A stretch of 29,183 nt of DNA from Pelagophyceae sp. CCMP2097 (GCA_026770575.1 MU657217.1:23609-52791); one strand, 5' to 3'. Shown: positions 1-10,325, numbered from the stretch's first letter. The notes: generated by a model not told the origin, from the letters alone. Numbers and translations are program-made.

Positions 1-1188
1 GCCGCCACCAGCCCGCGCCGTAGCGACCAAAAGTGGCCCCATACCTCGTTTGTAGCCCGAGAAATTTGTATCTGAGTGGAATCCGTTTCATGTTGACCCC
101 CCTTGTAGGTAACTTTGAGAGTGAACGTCGGCCGTGCAGTGATAAGGAGCCGTGAGAGGGGCTTGAAATCTTTCTATACCGTAGGACTGCGTCTTCGTCG
201 GACACGCTCCCTCCGCCAGGTATACTCGGCGTCTATTTCCTACGGAAATCTAAGGAGGACTCCTTATCACTGCTCGTCGACGCCAAGCTCAGCCCCGCCC
301 TGCTCCGCTCGTCCACGACACGCGTCGATACGTGAATATTATTTCCTCCTTGTAGGTAACATATAGGAATTCCTAGGAATCTTCCTAGCATAAACTCGCG
401 AAACACCTTGCTTGCTTAAGATCCACCCTGGGTGGGGCTGTCCCAAAACACCTTCTTGTCGAACTCTCCTCGAAGCTCAGAGTTTATAGCTCTGGGAATT
501 CCTAGTTTCCGGAAGTTCGCAAGCTCTACAATAATGTAGGAGATGCAAACTTGCCTCTTTCCTCCTTTTACCGGATTTTACCGGATATTATCACAACAGG
601 CCCAAGATTCTACGTTTTGGGTCGTTCGACCGACTTGGAGTCTCGCAAGGACCCTGGAGGCCCTCCTGGCGGCGCCGGCGTTCGACCGACTTGGGGCTAC
701 TGCTACTTGAGGGTACTGCTCTTGCCTTTTGGGTTTTACCCTTAAGAAGAAACGAGACAAGAAAGCCACCTTGGCAGGCGGACCTTTTGGCAGGCCTCCT
801 CGCCACCATCTCCTTCTCCACAACACCCACCATCACGACCCCAGCAGCACTGGACCCTTCTCGCATCGACGACTCGGAGGTCAGGAATCTTGCGCTGATG
901 ACGGACTGCTCGGATCGAGATGTGTTGTACGCTCCGTTCGTTTCTCCGACGCATTTCCGACCAGAGCCGTGGTCCGCCGGACGCTCTCTGTCTGTGCCTG
1001 GCAAAGCCCCCTGGGATGTGGCGGTAGGCACGAGCTGCCCAATCGAATCTGGCGACGCATCCGCCTTTCGGAGAGTTGCCTTCGCTCCCAGTTTCCAAGG
1101 CATGGCCGTCGCCAGTCGACGCACGTTTTTAGGACTGTCACTTGGAGCTTCGCCGCGGCGCCGGATTCAGGGTGGGGCTTCACGTGGA
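1..1188. other. Left flank without a supportable gene
   Basis: No frame on either strand gives a recognisable protein, and the longer open frames begin at non-ATG codons. What the stretch does hold is repetitive: a 14-bp inverted repeat (136-149 and 260-273), a perfect 12-bp palindrome TAGGAATTCCTA at 364-375 followed by a near-palindrome ending near 389, a further GGAATTCCTAG at 495-505, and a 15-bp direct repeat GTTCGACCGACTTGG at 624-638 and 680-694. The region is less GC-rich than the genes to its right. It lies downstream of the DNAAF5 stop codon, so it may contain that gene's 3' UTR, or an exon of a neighbour cut by the window edge. Confidence 0.5.
136..273. repeat. 14-bp inverted repeat with 110-bp spacer
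   Basis: GCAGTGATAAGGAG at 136-149 is the exact reverse complement of CTCCTTATCACTGC at 260-273. Pairing stops immediately on both sides. The arms could be the ends of a small non-autonomous element of about 138 bp or a long hairpin. I do not see an obvious target-site duplication outside the arms. Confidence 0.5.
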
Positions 1189-4100
1189 TCAGCGTGGCGC
1201 GAATCCGGAAATCATCTCAGCGTGTTCCACTAACGAGTCCAAAACGTTGCTGCGGTCGAGCTGGCGCAGCAGCTGCGCGCACGCTCCGGCGTCGAGGACG
1301 GCGGCGGCGCGGAGTAGAGCGTCCAAGTGCGCGTGCGCGTCGTCGGGCACGACGCCGTCCGGAACCGCGAGATAATCGCGGGGCAGCGCCGCGGCGAGGC
1401 CCTGTACGAAGCGCGAATATTCGAGGTCCGCGTCGGGCGAAACGAGGAAGAGGCAGTCCCAACACAACCGAATCGCGGCCTTGCGCAATGCCTCGGACGT
1501 CCGCGCCTTTGAAAGACACGACGCTACGGCCCAGTCGAAGGCCAGCCGCGCGGCGCGGCACGCTTCGCAGCTCGGTGCGTTTACGCGCTTTGAAAAGGGG
1601 CGGACGCGACGGTCGTTTTGGTGGCATTGGGAGAGGATGGCCCCCGCGGCGTCGAGGCCATCCTCAAAGGAATACGCCAAAGCCCTCTTCACCTGCGACG
1701 CCTCGGCGTTCGCCTGCGCCAGCGCCGAGATGAGCGTTTCCGCGTCCGCGGAGCCGTAGGAGGAAGAGCCGGCGGTGTCTGGACGGTACAGCGCGACGAT
1801 TAAAGCAGACGCGTCGACGGCCGCCACCGGCGCGTCGGCGACGTCCGCCGCATCGGCCGCGGCGTCCATGCTTAGCGTTCCGGCAGCGGCGGCGGCGACG
1901 GCGCAGGCGTGGACTGCGTCGATGGCTGTTCGGAGCGTCTCATCCCCTGCGGCGACGACGCCGCGCGCGAGCGCGACGGGCCCGGCGAGGGCGTCGAGGA
2001 GCTTGGCCGATTCAACTCTAGGCGAAAACGCCGCGGCGCCGGAGAGGAGCGCAGCGAGGCCGGCGAGGGACTTTTTCCCGAGTTTGGAGACGGCCGGGTC
2101 CACGGCCTTTGCCAGCTCGCACAAAACTTTCAAATCGACGGATTGCTCGTCGTCCGCCGCGCCCTCGGCGACGATTTCGCGCACGAGCTTGGCGCACCGC
2201 CGCAGCACGAAGCGCGTCGCCTCGTCGCCGGGGGCAGCGCCGACGACGTCCAAATCTGGACTGCTGTCCAACTGCGCCAAATCGGAAAGGACGCAGCGGT
2301 CGTATGGCGCAAAGGCCATCAAAGCGCGCAGCGCAGCCGTCACCGCCGCGTCCAAAGACGACAGCCGGCCCGTCGTCACCTATGGCGCGGGGCGTTTTCC
2401 ATTTTGCGGCTCCTCCGGAAGCTCCCGCTTGCTGTTCATGAAGGCCACCGCGTCCCCCCGGCGTGCATCAAGCCTCTGCCGTTCGCGACTTGCACCGTTG
2501 TTGCTGTGGGATCTTTCCGGAATTCCTATCTTTATACTCTCGGAATTCCTATCTAAGACGGACGCGGCCCTATGCGAATGCCGCTTCCAGCGCCGACTTC
2601 CCCCGGTCGCCGAGCTTGCGCAGCAGCGCGGCCAGCGCTCTGAGCGCCGCGCGCCGCAGCGACTCGTCGGCGCACGCGTCGACGACGGCGCCGTCGGTGA
2701 GCAGGGCTATCAAAGAGTGCGCGTGGGGGAGCAGCGTCGACGCCTAGGTCAAGGCAGTGACGGTCGCAAGGCGCCCCGGAATCGCCCGGGGGAGCGTACG
2801 ACGAATCTTCCCCGTTGCCCCCTCGCCTCGAATGCCGCTCGCGACTCCACTGCCACTGATGGTTGTCCACCCGTCAGACGCGGGCCTTTACCTTCGCCCC
2901 TGCGATAAACGCGCCCAGGATGTCCATGACGTCGCCGCGCGCGTTTGAATCCGCACCGTCGGGGACGACCTCCAAGTCGCCCTTGACTCTGGGCGCGAAG
3001 AAGGGTAAAAACGATTCTGGGACGATATAACGGCCTAAAGTCTCGCAGCAGTCCAAAATGAGCTGCCGGTGGTCAAACTCCTTGTCCGCGAGGTGGCCCT
3101 CGCGCCTGAGCGCCGCCAGCGCTTTGCATAGCGCGACTGTGATCTTGTGGAGTTGTTGGGTCATGTGTTCTTCGCAGTATACAAATAAGACCCTCAACAG
3201 GATAGCAGATTGGCGCCGCGCCGTAGACTGCCAGTTCTTCAGCTCGTCCAGGCAGGGCCGCAGCATTCTATGCGCGAACGCGCGCACGATGAGGCGCGCG
3301 CCCAAAGGAGGGCGCTCCGTGAAGGGCCACGGGAGGCCCTCGGCGGCATGGTTCATGCCTGCACAAGGTGAGTGAGGATGCATCCTCGGGCGTGGTTCGA
3401 GCCTCTCCACTGCCGTGGTTCGGGTTGCTTTTCAGGCGCGGGCTTTGTGCGGTGGTCTCCGTCGACTCCGTATTGCAATCGCTCTTTAAACATATCTTCG
3501 TGCTCCCCAGCAAACTCTTTCCCCGCCACGGCGATGCCGCCCAAGGCGACCAAGCGGACGGCCGCGCTCTCGTCGATGGCGAAGTTGAGCATGTACGCCT
3601 GCGATGACGCTGCGGACACCCGAGGCCAAAAATCTCTCTCATGCAGCCAACACCGTCCTTCGTCGACGACGGCAATCCGGCGTCGATCGAGACTCGGGTC
3701 CCAACTCTGTCTGCCCGACGGTCCGGCCGATCGCCCGGTCCGGGAAAGCCGACAGTCGGAGGTCTGCCTTTGCGCTTCCGACGCGGGAGTCTCACGAGCA
3801 GCCTCGGCTGGTGGTCTCGGCGGTCGAGGAGTGTGGTGAACCAGTCCGCGAGGCACTCTGCGAGCTGGAGGCGGACTTTGTCGCTACTATCACGAGTCAA
3901 GTCCGCGACGTAGTTGTAAGAAGTCTCCGCAGTATAAAACGAAGCCGTCGGGATGACCTGCGAGAGGACGGGTCAGGAGGACGAATCAGGATCAAAGCAC
4001 GACGAATACCAAACGACAACGAGGACAAAGGCACGAATCAGGAGGACAAAGGCACGGACGTTGTCCTCGCGGAACCCGACCAAATCTTGAATCGCGTCCG

Positions 4101-5392
4101 TCCCGGCCCCGCGCCACTTGGCCTTGTGCACCACCGAGACGGCCCGGTGGAACGCGTGCACCGCGGACCGGCGGACTTTGGCGTGCCTGTGCCTGAGGTT
4201 CGGCATGACCACTCTTGCGAGAGCGGTCGCCACGGGCACGAGGGTCTCCTGCAGAGACGGAATCTGGCAGAGCTCGACGACACCCCTTAAAGCGGCGTCG
4301 AGTAAATCGGCAAACGGGTCGCGGACGAAGCCGGCGTATAGTAGACAAACTTCGTAAATGTATGGTCCGAACGACGGCGAGTTGTGCGTCCGCCTTACCA
4401 CAGTCACCAAGAGTTCGACGAGCTTCAACCTTAAAGTCTCGGAAGCCTCGGCCACGGTGACGCGCCTTTCTCGCTCAAAGGCGAGCTGGAGGTCCGGGCG
4501 CTTGACGGCCTTGCCACGTTTATACGCGTCGTGCTGGTCGACGTCGAAAACGAATATCCCCATGGCCAAGTCCACCTCCACCGCCGCCTGCGGTGCGCGC
4601 GCCACGATGACGGGGAAGAGGTAGGCCAGCTGCGGGATGACCTACGAGCGGAGCATTCGACATGGTGCCCACAGGGCATTCGAGGACGCGGACCGTGCGT
4701 CCGCAATCCGTCAAAGGAGCTTCTTACGTCGTCGACGAGCGTGATGAGCAAAGTCATCAGGTCGATGGCCAGCTCGCGGTGCCGCTCGACGGGGTCCTCG
4801 AAGCGCCGCAGGAGAGGTTTTGACAGGAGGGCGAGCATCTCGGCCAACGTCGCCTCGGGCAGCGAAGCCCACGGCACGTCCGCCAGCGTCTCCAGGCCCT
4901 GCCGCCTAAGTGCGCGGGCTGCCAAAGCGTGCGGCCGCAGCGTCGCGGCCCGTCGTCGCAGTTTCAAAGCAGGGCCAGTCTTGCGGGCGCACCTCGTCGC
5001 GATGCGCTCATCGCTGAGCTGCTGCACGGCGCGCGCGAGCTTGCGCAGCAGGTCCACGGCGCTGACGGTCTCGACGACCGCCTCCGCTTGCGGTGGCGGC
5101 GGTGGCGCGGCCGGCGCAGCCAAGCCCGGCGCGTCGAGCGACACGGCGGCGACGGCCGAGCAAAGCGCGCCCGACTTCTTCTTCTTCTTCGGCTTCGCCG
5201 CAGCAGACGCGGCGTCGTGCTTCGCCTGCGGGGACGGCGGAGGTCCCGGCACGCCGCTCGTCCGCCCGGCACGCCGCTCGTCTACAACGCGTCTCTACGC
5301 ACCGCCAGCGCCTTGAGCTTCGACTGCGCCTTCTTCCGCTGGCCCGCCTCGGCGCCGCTCATCGCCGCCCAGACATCGTCGATGTCCGCCAT
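1189..5392 (-). CDS. DNAAF5: Dynein axonemal assembly factor 5 (HEAT-repeat protein)
   Basis: DNAAF5/HEATR2 is a cytoplasmic HEAT-repeat factor needed to preassemble axonemal dynein arms. Exons on the minus strand, 5' to 3': 5392-5303, 5225-4993, 4905-4728, 4641-4060, 3957-3796, 3598-3451, 3358-2892, 2743 to about 2585, and 2379-1189. The start MADIDDVWAAM is an ATG at 5392. A lysine-rich segment precedes the helical repeats. Family-like stretches include FEDPVERHRELAIDLM, LRLKLVELL, HAKVRRSAVHAF, DKVRLQLAECLADWF and, most telling, YCEEHMTQQL, matching the vertebrate HAEDHVTQ region. All junctions from exon 1 to exon 8 keep frame except that the donor at 3450 must be GC, not GT. Exon 8 meets a TAG at 2572-2570 unless spliced. 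Exon 9 opens directly after a TAG (acceptor) and contains ARTSEALRKAAI and a QLLRQLDRS stretch resembling the family C-terminus, so I join it. That join is the weak point; otherwise 1189-2379 is a separate helical hypothetical gene. Confidence 0.75.
2519..2554. repeat. Direct repeat GGAATTCCTATCT x2 in DNAAF5 intron 8
   Basis: GGAATTCCTATCT occurs at 2519-2531 and 2542-2554, a 23-nt period. It lies in the roughly 200-nt gap between the last two DNAAF5 coding blocks. The core GGAATTCCTA is the same palindromic element seen at 364-375 and 495-505. A related element, TATAGGAATRTCCT, lies in intron 3 of the G-alpha gene. Confidence 0.6.
4021..4056. repeat. Tandem repeat in DNAAF5 intron 4
   Basis: GAGGACAAAGGCACG occurs at 4021-4035 and 4042-4056 (period 21). 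Degenerate copies with GAATCAGGA/GACGAATCAGGA extend left to about 3975. The whole block lies within the intron spanning 3958-4059. Confidence 0.6.
5245..5282. repeat. 20-nt tandem repeat in DNAAF5 intron 1
   Basis: CCCGGCACGCCGCTCGTC occurs at 5245-5262 and 5265-5282 (period 20). Both copies are inside the 77-nt first intron (5226-5302). Confidence 0.65.
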
Positions 5393-5625
5393 CGCCGCCG
5401 CCGCCGCGAGACGCTCTCCAAGGAGACGTTTGCTGCGTCTCGTTTCGGCGACGTCCGCGCGAAAGTTGCCAGTGCGGCCGCCGTGGGAAGAGTTTCGAAG
5501 CGCCTCAAGTGACGGTCATGATCAGAGACACAGGAGCATCGCCGTCGTGACGGCCCGGGTCGACCGTCCTGGTGCGACCGTCTTTGACAGAGCGCAAACC
5601 GACGCACACAGATGGAACTCTTCTC

Positions 5626-7717
5626 TTATGTATTCATTGCTACCGTCGTCGTCGCCGTTGCTGTTGTTGGTGATGATGATGATCCGGAGTCGGCCGCATC
5701 CGGTGCCGGCGGCGCGCCCTCTGGCGCGGCGGGTTTTACGGCGGCGTGCTTGCGAGGCCGGCCCCGCGGCCGCTTCTCCTTGGCGGCGGGCGCGTCGTCG
5801 CCGCGCGCGGCGCGCGCCTTGCCGGGCAGCGCGCCGGAAGCGGTCGTACTCGCGTTTTCCGCGCAGAGGGCTGCCACGTACCTGAAAAGCGAGGGTTTAT
5901 ATACCAAGGCACGAGCATGTACTCCCCGGCGCGAACCACCGCATCTTTCACAGCTGTTTACAGACCACGATGGTCTCCGCGCAAGGCACGCACCTCGCGA
6001 ACCAGGGCGGTTGCTGCACGTTGACGAGCGGCACGACGTCGGCGCCGGCCGGCGTCTCCTCCTCGCCGACCGCCGCAGCCGCCCAGGCCGGCGGCAGTTC
6101 ACACGCCGGCCGCGCCGGCGCGTGCAAGTCGAGGACCTAGCGAGGCGTTTGGAAACGAGAGCAGTCTCTTGTTCGAATCCGGGAGTGCTCACCATCATGT
6201 CCGAGGGCTCGACGTCGCCGGCCACGTACTCAAAGTGCCTAAACGGAAGCCAGGGCCCCACCGACGAAGAATCCACGGCTTCTCCGCAAAACCCTGCTCG
6301 GAGGATCTGCTGAAAGTGCCGTGCCTCGCACGCGACGTGCTCGAAGCCCAGCGTCGCGTAAAAGTCGAGTGCGTTCTTTGTGGCTTGTAAAACAACGAAA
6401 TCGTACTTTTCGCCGTCGGCCCCAACCAAACGGCCGTCCCTGAAACGTTGCAAGAGCACCTCCACTAAAGCGCCGCCGCAGCCCAGCGCCGCCACCAGCG
6501 ACAATTCGGCGACGCGCGGCCAGACGCAGCCCGTCGTGAGCGGGTCGCCTCCCCGCGAAACGGCGTTGAGAGCGTGCGCTGCGGGCAACCACCGAAAGTT
6601 CTCCGAGGCGACCCAAGTCGTAAACGTCGTCGCGAGAAGCAGCCCCTGCAAATGACCTGTCGTTCGATGGCGCGCCATCCAGCCCATCAGAGGGTCGTCC
6701 AAGGCGATGCGGTCTTCGACGAACGTTCTTGCCACTGGCGATTCAAACGTCTCCGACTCCCCATCTCGCCGCAGCGCCGCCCTGCGCGCCGCCTCGTCCG
6801 AGACGGCGATAAGCTCGCTGAGAGCGTTCTGCCACCGCCGCCTCGACTTGACTCGTAAAAGGATTGTGGAACCGTCTAAAGATGCGTACGGGAGCTGCGT
6901 TACGTCATAGTCCGGTGCCGTAGAATTGCGCCGACTAGTCGAACTCTGCCGCCGCGCCTTCTTCTCCGGCAAGGCGCACTCGTCTGGAGACACCTCGGGT
7001 GCCTCTGCAGGCGCGGGTGCCTCCGAGGCGGCCTCTGCGTCGACGACCGAGTCCCGCCGCGGCCGCTTCAACGGCTGCACAGCGGCGTCGTCCGCGGCAC
7101 GCGCGCTCTTCCTCGAGCCGCTCGCGCCCGCCGTGCCGTGGCGCGCCTCGGCGTCGTCGTCGACCCACTCGTCGTCGTCGTCGCCGCCGGCGCGACGCGC
7201 ACGCGGCGCGCGCGGCCCACGCGGCGCGCGGCTGCTCGTGGCGGGCGCAGCGGCGGCGGGCGCGGCGCCGACGGTGGGCGCACGCTTCGTGTACTTGCGC
7301 TTCTTCCGCGGCGGCTCGGCGGCCTTGGCCTTGGCCGGGGCCTTGGCCGGGGCCTTGGCCGGGGCCTTGGCCGGAGCCTTGGCCTCGGCGGGCGCCGCGT
7401 CGCGAGGCCGCTGGCGCTGACCGACGGTCGACGGCCGGCGGCCGATGCTGCTCACACCCTCGGCCTCTGGGCGCTGGCTCCTACGACAGAGATAGTAAGC
7501 GACGGATGCGCTCGAATTCGGCGGGAGCGGCAAAGACGATTGGAATAGGGCTCCGCGGTTCGGATTGTCGTCACGGCTTCTCCGACGCGGGTTTCCACTT
7601 TGGCACCTTGGCGCGCTCTGCGCGCTCGGCGCGCTGCTCCTCGGAGAGCGGCGGGCGGCCGCGGCCGCGGCCGGTCTTCACGCGCACCTTGTTCGGCGAA
7701 AGCTTGCCGCGCGGCAT
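5626..7717 (-). CDS. AT-hook protein with GNAT acetyltransferase domain
   Basis: Probably a chromatin-bound acetyltransferase (inference). Exons: 7717-7607, 7416-6193, 6136-5994 and 5881-5626, giving about 577 residues. The start is MPRGKLSPNK at 7717. An AT-hook (KTGRGRGRPPL) follows at residues 14-24, and a second (KRPRGRPRKH) lies near the C-terminus, so two DNA minor-groove binding motifs bracket the protein. Between them come a KAPAKAPAK repeat, basic and acidic low-complexity tracts with nuclear-localisation-like clusters, and a GNAT fold at about 225-390. The acetyl-CoA loop of that fold reads LSLVAALGCGGAL, and the C-terminal ATKNALDFYATLGFE is the usual GNAT motif B. Introns 6137-6192 and 5882-5993 are well defined by frame. 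The first intron (7417-7606) has a weak donor GTGCCA and several possible acceptors. Substrate unknown; the histone-directed role is suggested only by the AT-hooks. Confidence 0.75.
7321..7390. repeat. 12-nt coding repeat (KAPA)
   Basis: GGCCTTGGCCGG-type 12-nt units run through 7321-7390, four near-perfect copies plus degenerate flanks. On the minus strand they encode the KAPAKAPAKAPAK segment of the AT-hook/GNAT protein, a flexible basic linker typical of chromatin proteins. Confidence 0.7.
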
Positions 7718-7885
7718 GGCCGCCGCTCGAGGTCGGCGCGCGAAAAACAACCGCAGTCCTCGCAATGCATATTCATATGTAAACTGAAGTTGACCTTGCA
7801 CTTGGAGACGGAACTCGCACAACAACGTTGCGACAGACGTCTAGACGGCCCTTGGCGGGCCTGTATACGCCGGCGTGGTGTAACC
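7718..7885. promoter_or_regulatory. Divergent promoter region, GNAT gene / PIN gene 1
   Basis: Only 168 bp separate the ATG of the minus-strand AT-hook/GNAT gene from the ATG of the plus-strand PIN-like gene. The segment is the least GC-rich part of this neighbourhood, with a CATATTCATATGTAAAC stretch around 7770-7785. Both promoters must lie here or extend into the genes. No TATA box can be assigned with confidence. Confidence 0.45.
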
Positions 7886-8881
7886 ATGCCTCGTCCGCCG
7901 TTCGTCGTCGTCGACGTTTTGAACCAGTGTGTCCAGACGTACGCCCGCAACGAGTCGATCCACGCCTGGCTGCACAAGGGCGCTTTGCGCATTTCCGCCA
8001 TGCGTTCTTGGATCGAGGAGACGCAGCGCTCCACCGCCATCGGCGTCGTCGACGCGGCTTGGAAGTCCACCGAAGTGCAGACCAAGTGGATCACGCGCCG
8101 CGCGCAAGAGCTGAAATCGGGCGTGCGCAAGATCCCGCTCAATGCGGACACGCTCGTCTGCGAGCTCGTGCTGCGGTGCGGCATTCCACTCATAGCCGAC
8201 GACCGGTACGACGGCGACGACGTCGTCGCCTCGCTCGCTTTGAAAGACGACGAGTCCACCGTGCTCTCCAACGACGGCGACTATGCGCGCTACGATGGCG
8301 GCGCTCTCCGGGAGCGTACAGTGAATTGGGACGGCCACCGCGGCGTGCCCAAGATCTTCCGCAGAGAGATCCAAGAGCCCCTCACGTCGATTGCAAGCTA
8401 CGAACCCGTCTTCGTCAGCGAGGCGTCGGTGCTCATGCGCGGCAAGCTCGACGCGTCCGGCAGCGACGACGCGCTGCGCCACTTTGTGCGTGGCAACACG
8501 TACCCGCTCGCCGAGATCAACGGGCACGGGAGCCTCCACCTCGCGGCCCGGCCCTTCCGAAAAGCGCTCTACAAGACTCCCGTGCGCGAGCGCTTTCCGA
8601 CGTGGGACGGCGCCGTGCAGTGGGTCGACGCCGTTATAGACCCGGCTGCCTCGGCGTCGGACGACGATGCCGCATCGCTGCTGCGCTCGCCGGGCAGCAA
8701 GGTCGCGGCACTCTCAGAAGAACTGCTCCGACGCGTCGGCGGCGCGTACGACGCGCGACACGCCGAGACGGTGCTCTTGTACGCCTGCGAACTCGCCGCG
8801 CACGCGAACAAGACGTCCATCCTGCAAGAACTCGAGCAGCACACTGGGCGCGTCGTGCGGGTGTCGGCACCGACGCCGTAA
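7886..8881 (+). CDS. FEN/XPG-like PIN-fold protein, copy 1
   Basis: Single-exon gene, 331 residues, ATG at 7886 (MPRPPFVVVDVLNQ). The order of motifs matches the FEN/XPG branch of PIN-fold nucleases. These are an opening hydrophobic strand with an Asp (VVVDVLN, about residue 9), a GVVDAAWKS...K...RRA segment like the FEN VFDG...K...R region, then RCGIPLIADDRYDGDDVVASLA (FEN: MGIP..AP.EAEA..A.L), then VLSNDGDYARYD (FEN: ATEDMDCLTF). The EAEA acidic cluster is replaced by DGDD, but acidic residues remain, so metal-dependent nuclease activity is possible; this is inference. The C-terminal half (about 150-331) is not recognised and contains EINGHGSLHLAARPF and an Ala-rich helical end. The second copy lies 358 bp downstream in the same orientation, so this is a tandem duplication. 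Confidence 0.7.
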   Translation: MPRPPFVVVDVLNQCVQTYARNESIHAWLHKGALRISAMRSWIEETQRSTAIGVVDAAWKSTEVQTKWITRRAQELKSGVRKIPLNADTLVCELVLRCGIPLIADDRYDGDDVVASLALKDDESTVLSNDGDYARYDGGALRERTVNWDGHRGVPKIFRREIQEPLTSIASYEPVFVSEASVLMRGKLDASGSDDALRHFVRGNTYPLAEINGHGSLHLAARPFRKALYKTPVRERFPTWDGAVQWVDAVIDPAASASDDDAASLLRSPGSKVAALSEELLRRVGGAYDARHAETVLLYACELAAHANKTSILQELEQHTGRVVRVSAPTP

Positions 8882-9239
8882 CAATTGGCACCCTTTCTGG
8901 GGTCGTCGCATCTGTGGCCTTTGCACCAGCGACCACGGCGAGGGCGCGGCCCGGCCTCCCCGAGGGGCTTGCGTTTCAAGGAGAAGTATACTAATCTGGC
9001 CTCGCACTTTGAGTTGAGCGATCGTCGACCTTTTTCTCGCCTGTGGCTCGAGCGCGCGGACGCGCCTTGCCGAGACCCAAGGCACGGGGTCCATCGCGCA
9101 GTCGCATAGAGCGGTGGACCCGAGCGTATACGTGCCAGTATACTTTCGAGCCTCTGCGACCCGGGTTGCAGGCCCGGTCGCTCCGCGGGGTGCGTTGTCT
9201 GGCGGCCCCGTCGTTCGCGAATTCGACGGCGGCCTCGAG
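8882..9239. other. Spacer between the two PIN-like genes
   Basis: No gene seen in 358 bp. GTATAC occurs at least twice (around 8989 and 9126), and a 26-nt hairpin with a 9-bp stem and one bulge (GCGACC..GGG against CCCGGTCGC) lies at 9156-9181. An open frame in phase with copy 2 runs back to about 9114 but contains no ATG upstream of 9240. Confidence 0.4.
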
Positions 9240-10325
9240 ATGCGCCGGCTGCGTCGTTTGGCCGCTCAGCGGCCGCCTTTGATCGTCGATTTGCCGAAGC
9301 CGCCGTTTATCGTCGTCGACGTCTTGAACCAGTGCGTCCCGACGTTCCAAAAAAACGAGTCGATCCACGCCTGGCTCGGCAAGACCGCCCAGCGCATGGC
9401 CGCGCTGCGGTGCTGGTTCGAACAGACGCGGCAGTTGACCGCTGTGGGCGTGGTCGACTACTATGCGCAATGGAAGGCTTCCGAGTTCAATACCAAGTGG
9501 GTCGAGCGGCGCGCGCGCGAGATGAAGACGGGCGTGCACCGCATCCCTCTGAATGCGGACACGCTCGCCTGCGAGCTCTTGATGCGCTGCGGCATTCCGT
9601 TGATAAACGACGACCAAAACGACGGCGAGGACGTCATTGCGTCTCTGGCTCTAAACGACGAGTTCTCAAAGGTCCTCTCCAACGACGGCGACTACGTGCG
9701 CTACGACGACGGCGCCCTCCGCGAAAGAGTCGTGACGTGGGACGGCCACAGGGGCATCCACCGTTTTTTTCGGAAAGAGATCCAGGAACCTCTCGTGTCG
9801 ATTCCGAACTACAACCCGGTCTTCGTCACAGAGGCGGCGGCGCTGGTGCGCGGCAAGCTCGACACGCCCGGGCAAGACAACGCGCTGCGCCACTTTGTGC
9901 GAGGGAACACGTACCCGCTCGCCGAGATCAACGGCCACGCGAGCCTCCACGTCGCCGCGCGGCCGTTTCGAAGAGCGCTGTACAAGACGCCCGTGCGCGA
10001 GCGCTTCCCGATTTGGGACGGCACCGTGCAGTGGGTCGACGTCGTCGTCGACCCGTCTACGTCCTCTGAAGACGGCGCCGCATCGCTGCTGGCGGGCGGC
10101 TCGGCCAACGTCGCTTCCACTTACGACTTTCTCCTCGACGGCGTCGGCGGCGCCTACGATTCCCGGCACGCGGAGACGGTGCTCCTGTACGCCTGCGAGC
10201 TCGCCGCGCATGCGAACAACTCTTCCATTTTGCAAGAGCTGGAGCTCCACACGGGCCAAGTCGTGCCCGTGCCCCCCAAGGCACCCGTCGATCAGCCTTC
10301 CAAGACGCCTATATATCAAACTTAA
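9240..10325 (+). CDS. FEN/XPG-like PIN-fold protein, copy 2
   Basis: Single-exon gene, 361 residues, starting at the first in-frame ATG (9240, MRRLRRLAAQRPP). This copy has about 20 more N-terminal residues, basic and hydrophobic, and about 15 more C-terminal residues than copy 1. It aligns with copy 1 over its whole length by eye with clear majority identity, including IVVDVLNQC, GVVDYYAQWKASE, RCGIPLINDDQNDGEDVIASLA and VLSNDGDYVRYD. The acidic position DGDD of copy 1 is DGED here. Conserved blocks outside the nuclease motifs (LRHFVRGNTYPLAEINGH, LYKTPVRERFP, GAVQWVD/GTVQWVD, RHAETVLLYACELAAHAN) point to a defined second domain of unknown function. The N-terminal extension could be a targeting sequence. 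Function unknown; nucleic-acid cleavage is the best guess. Confidence 0.7.
   Translation: MRRLRRLAAQRPPLIVDLPKPPFIVVDVLNQCVPTFQKNESIHAWLGKTAQRMAALRCWFEQTRQLTAVGVVDYYAQWKASEFNTKWVERRAREMKTGVHRIPLNADTLACELLMRCGIPLINDDQNDGEDVIASLALNDEFSKVLSNDGDYVRYDDGALRERVVTWDGHRGIHRFFRKEIQEPLVSIPNYNPVFVTEAAALVRGKLDTPGQDNALRHFVRGNTYPLAEINGHASLHVAARPFRRALYKTPVRERFPIWDGTVQWVDVVVDPSTSSEDGAASLLAGGSANVASTYDFLLDGVGGAYDSRHAETVLLYACELAAHANNSSILQELELHTGQVVPVPPKAPVDQPSKTPIYQT

Noticed and set aside
691..1233. 180-codon plus-strand frame with a fairly protein-like middle
   Set aside because: It starts at TTG, has no good ATG, matches no family, and overlaps the end of DNAAF5.
729..1733. 334-codon plus-strand open frame
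   Set aside because: The right half is antisense to the DNAAF5 C-terminal block and is Arg/Ala/Pro-rich, typical of shadow frames in GC-rich DNA.
6150..6192. tRNA-like T-arm (GTTCGAATCC) on the plus strand
   Set aside because: No matching 5' acceptor strand, D-arm or anticodon arm; the segment is a frame-supported intron of the GNAT gene.
7828..8994. 388-codon plus-strand frame over PIN copy 1
   Set aside because: Out-of-frame shadow; composition is almost only Arg, Ala and His.
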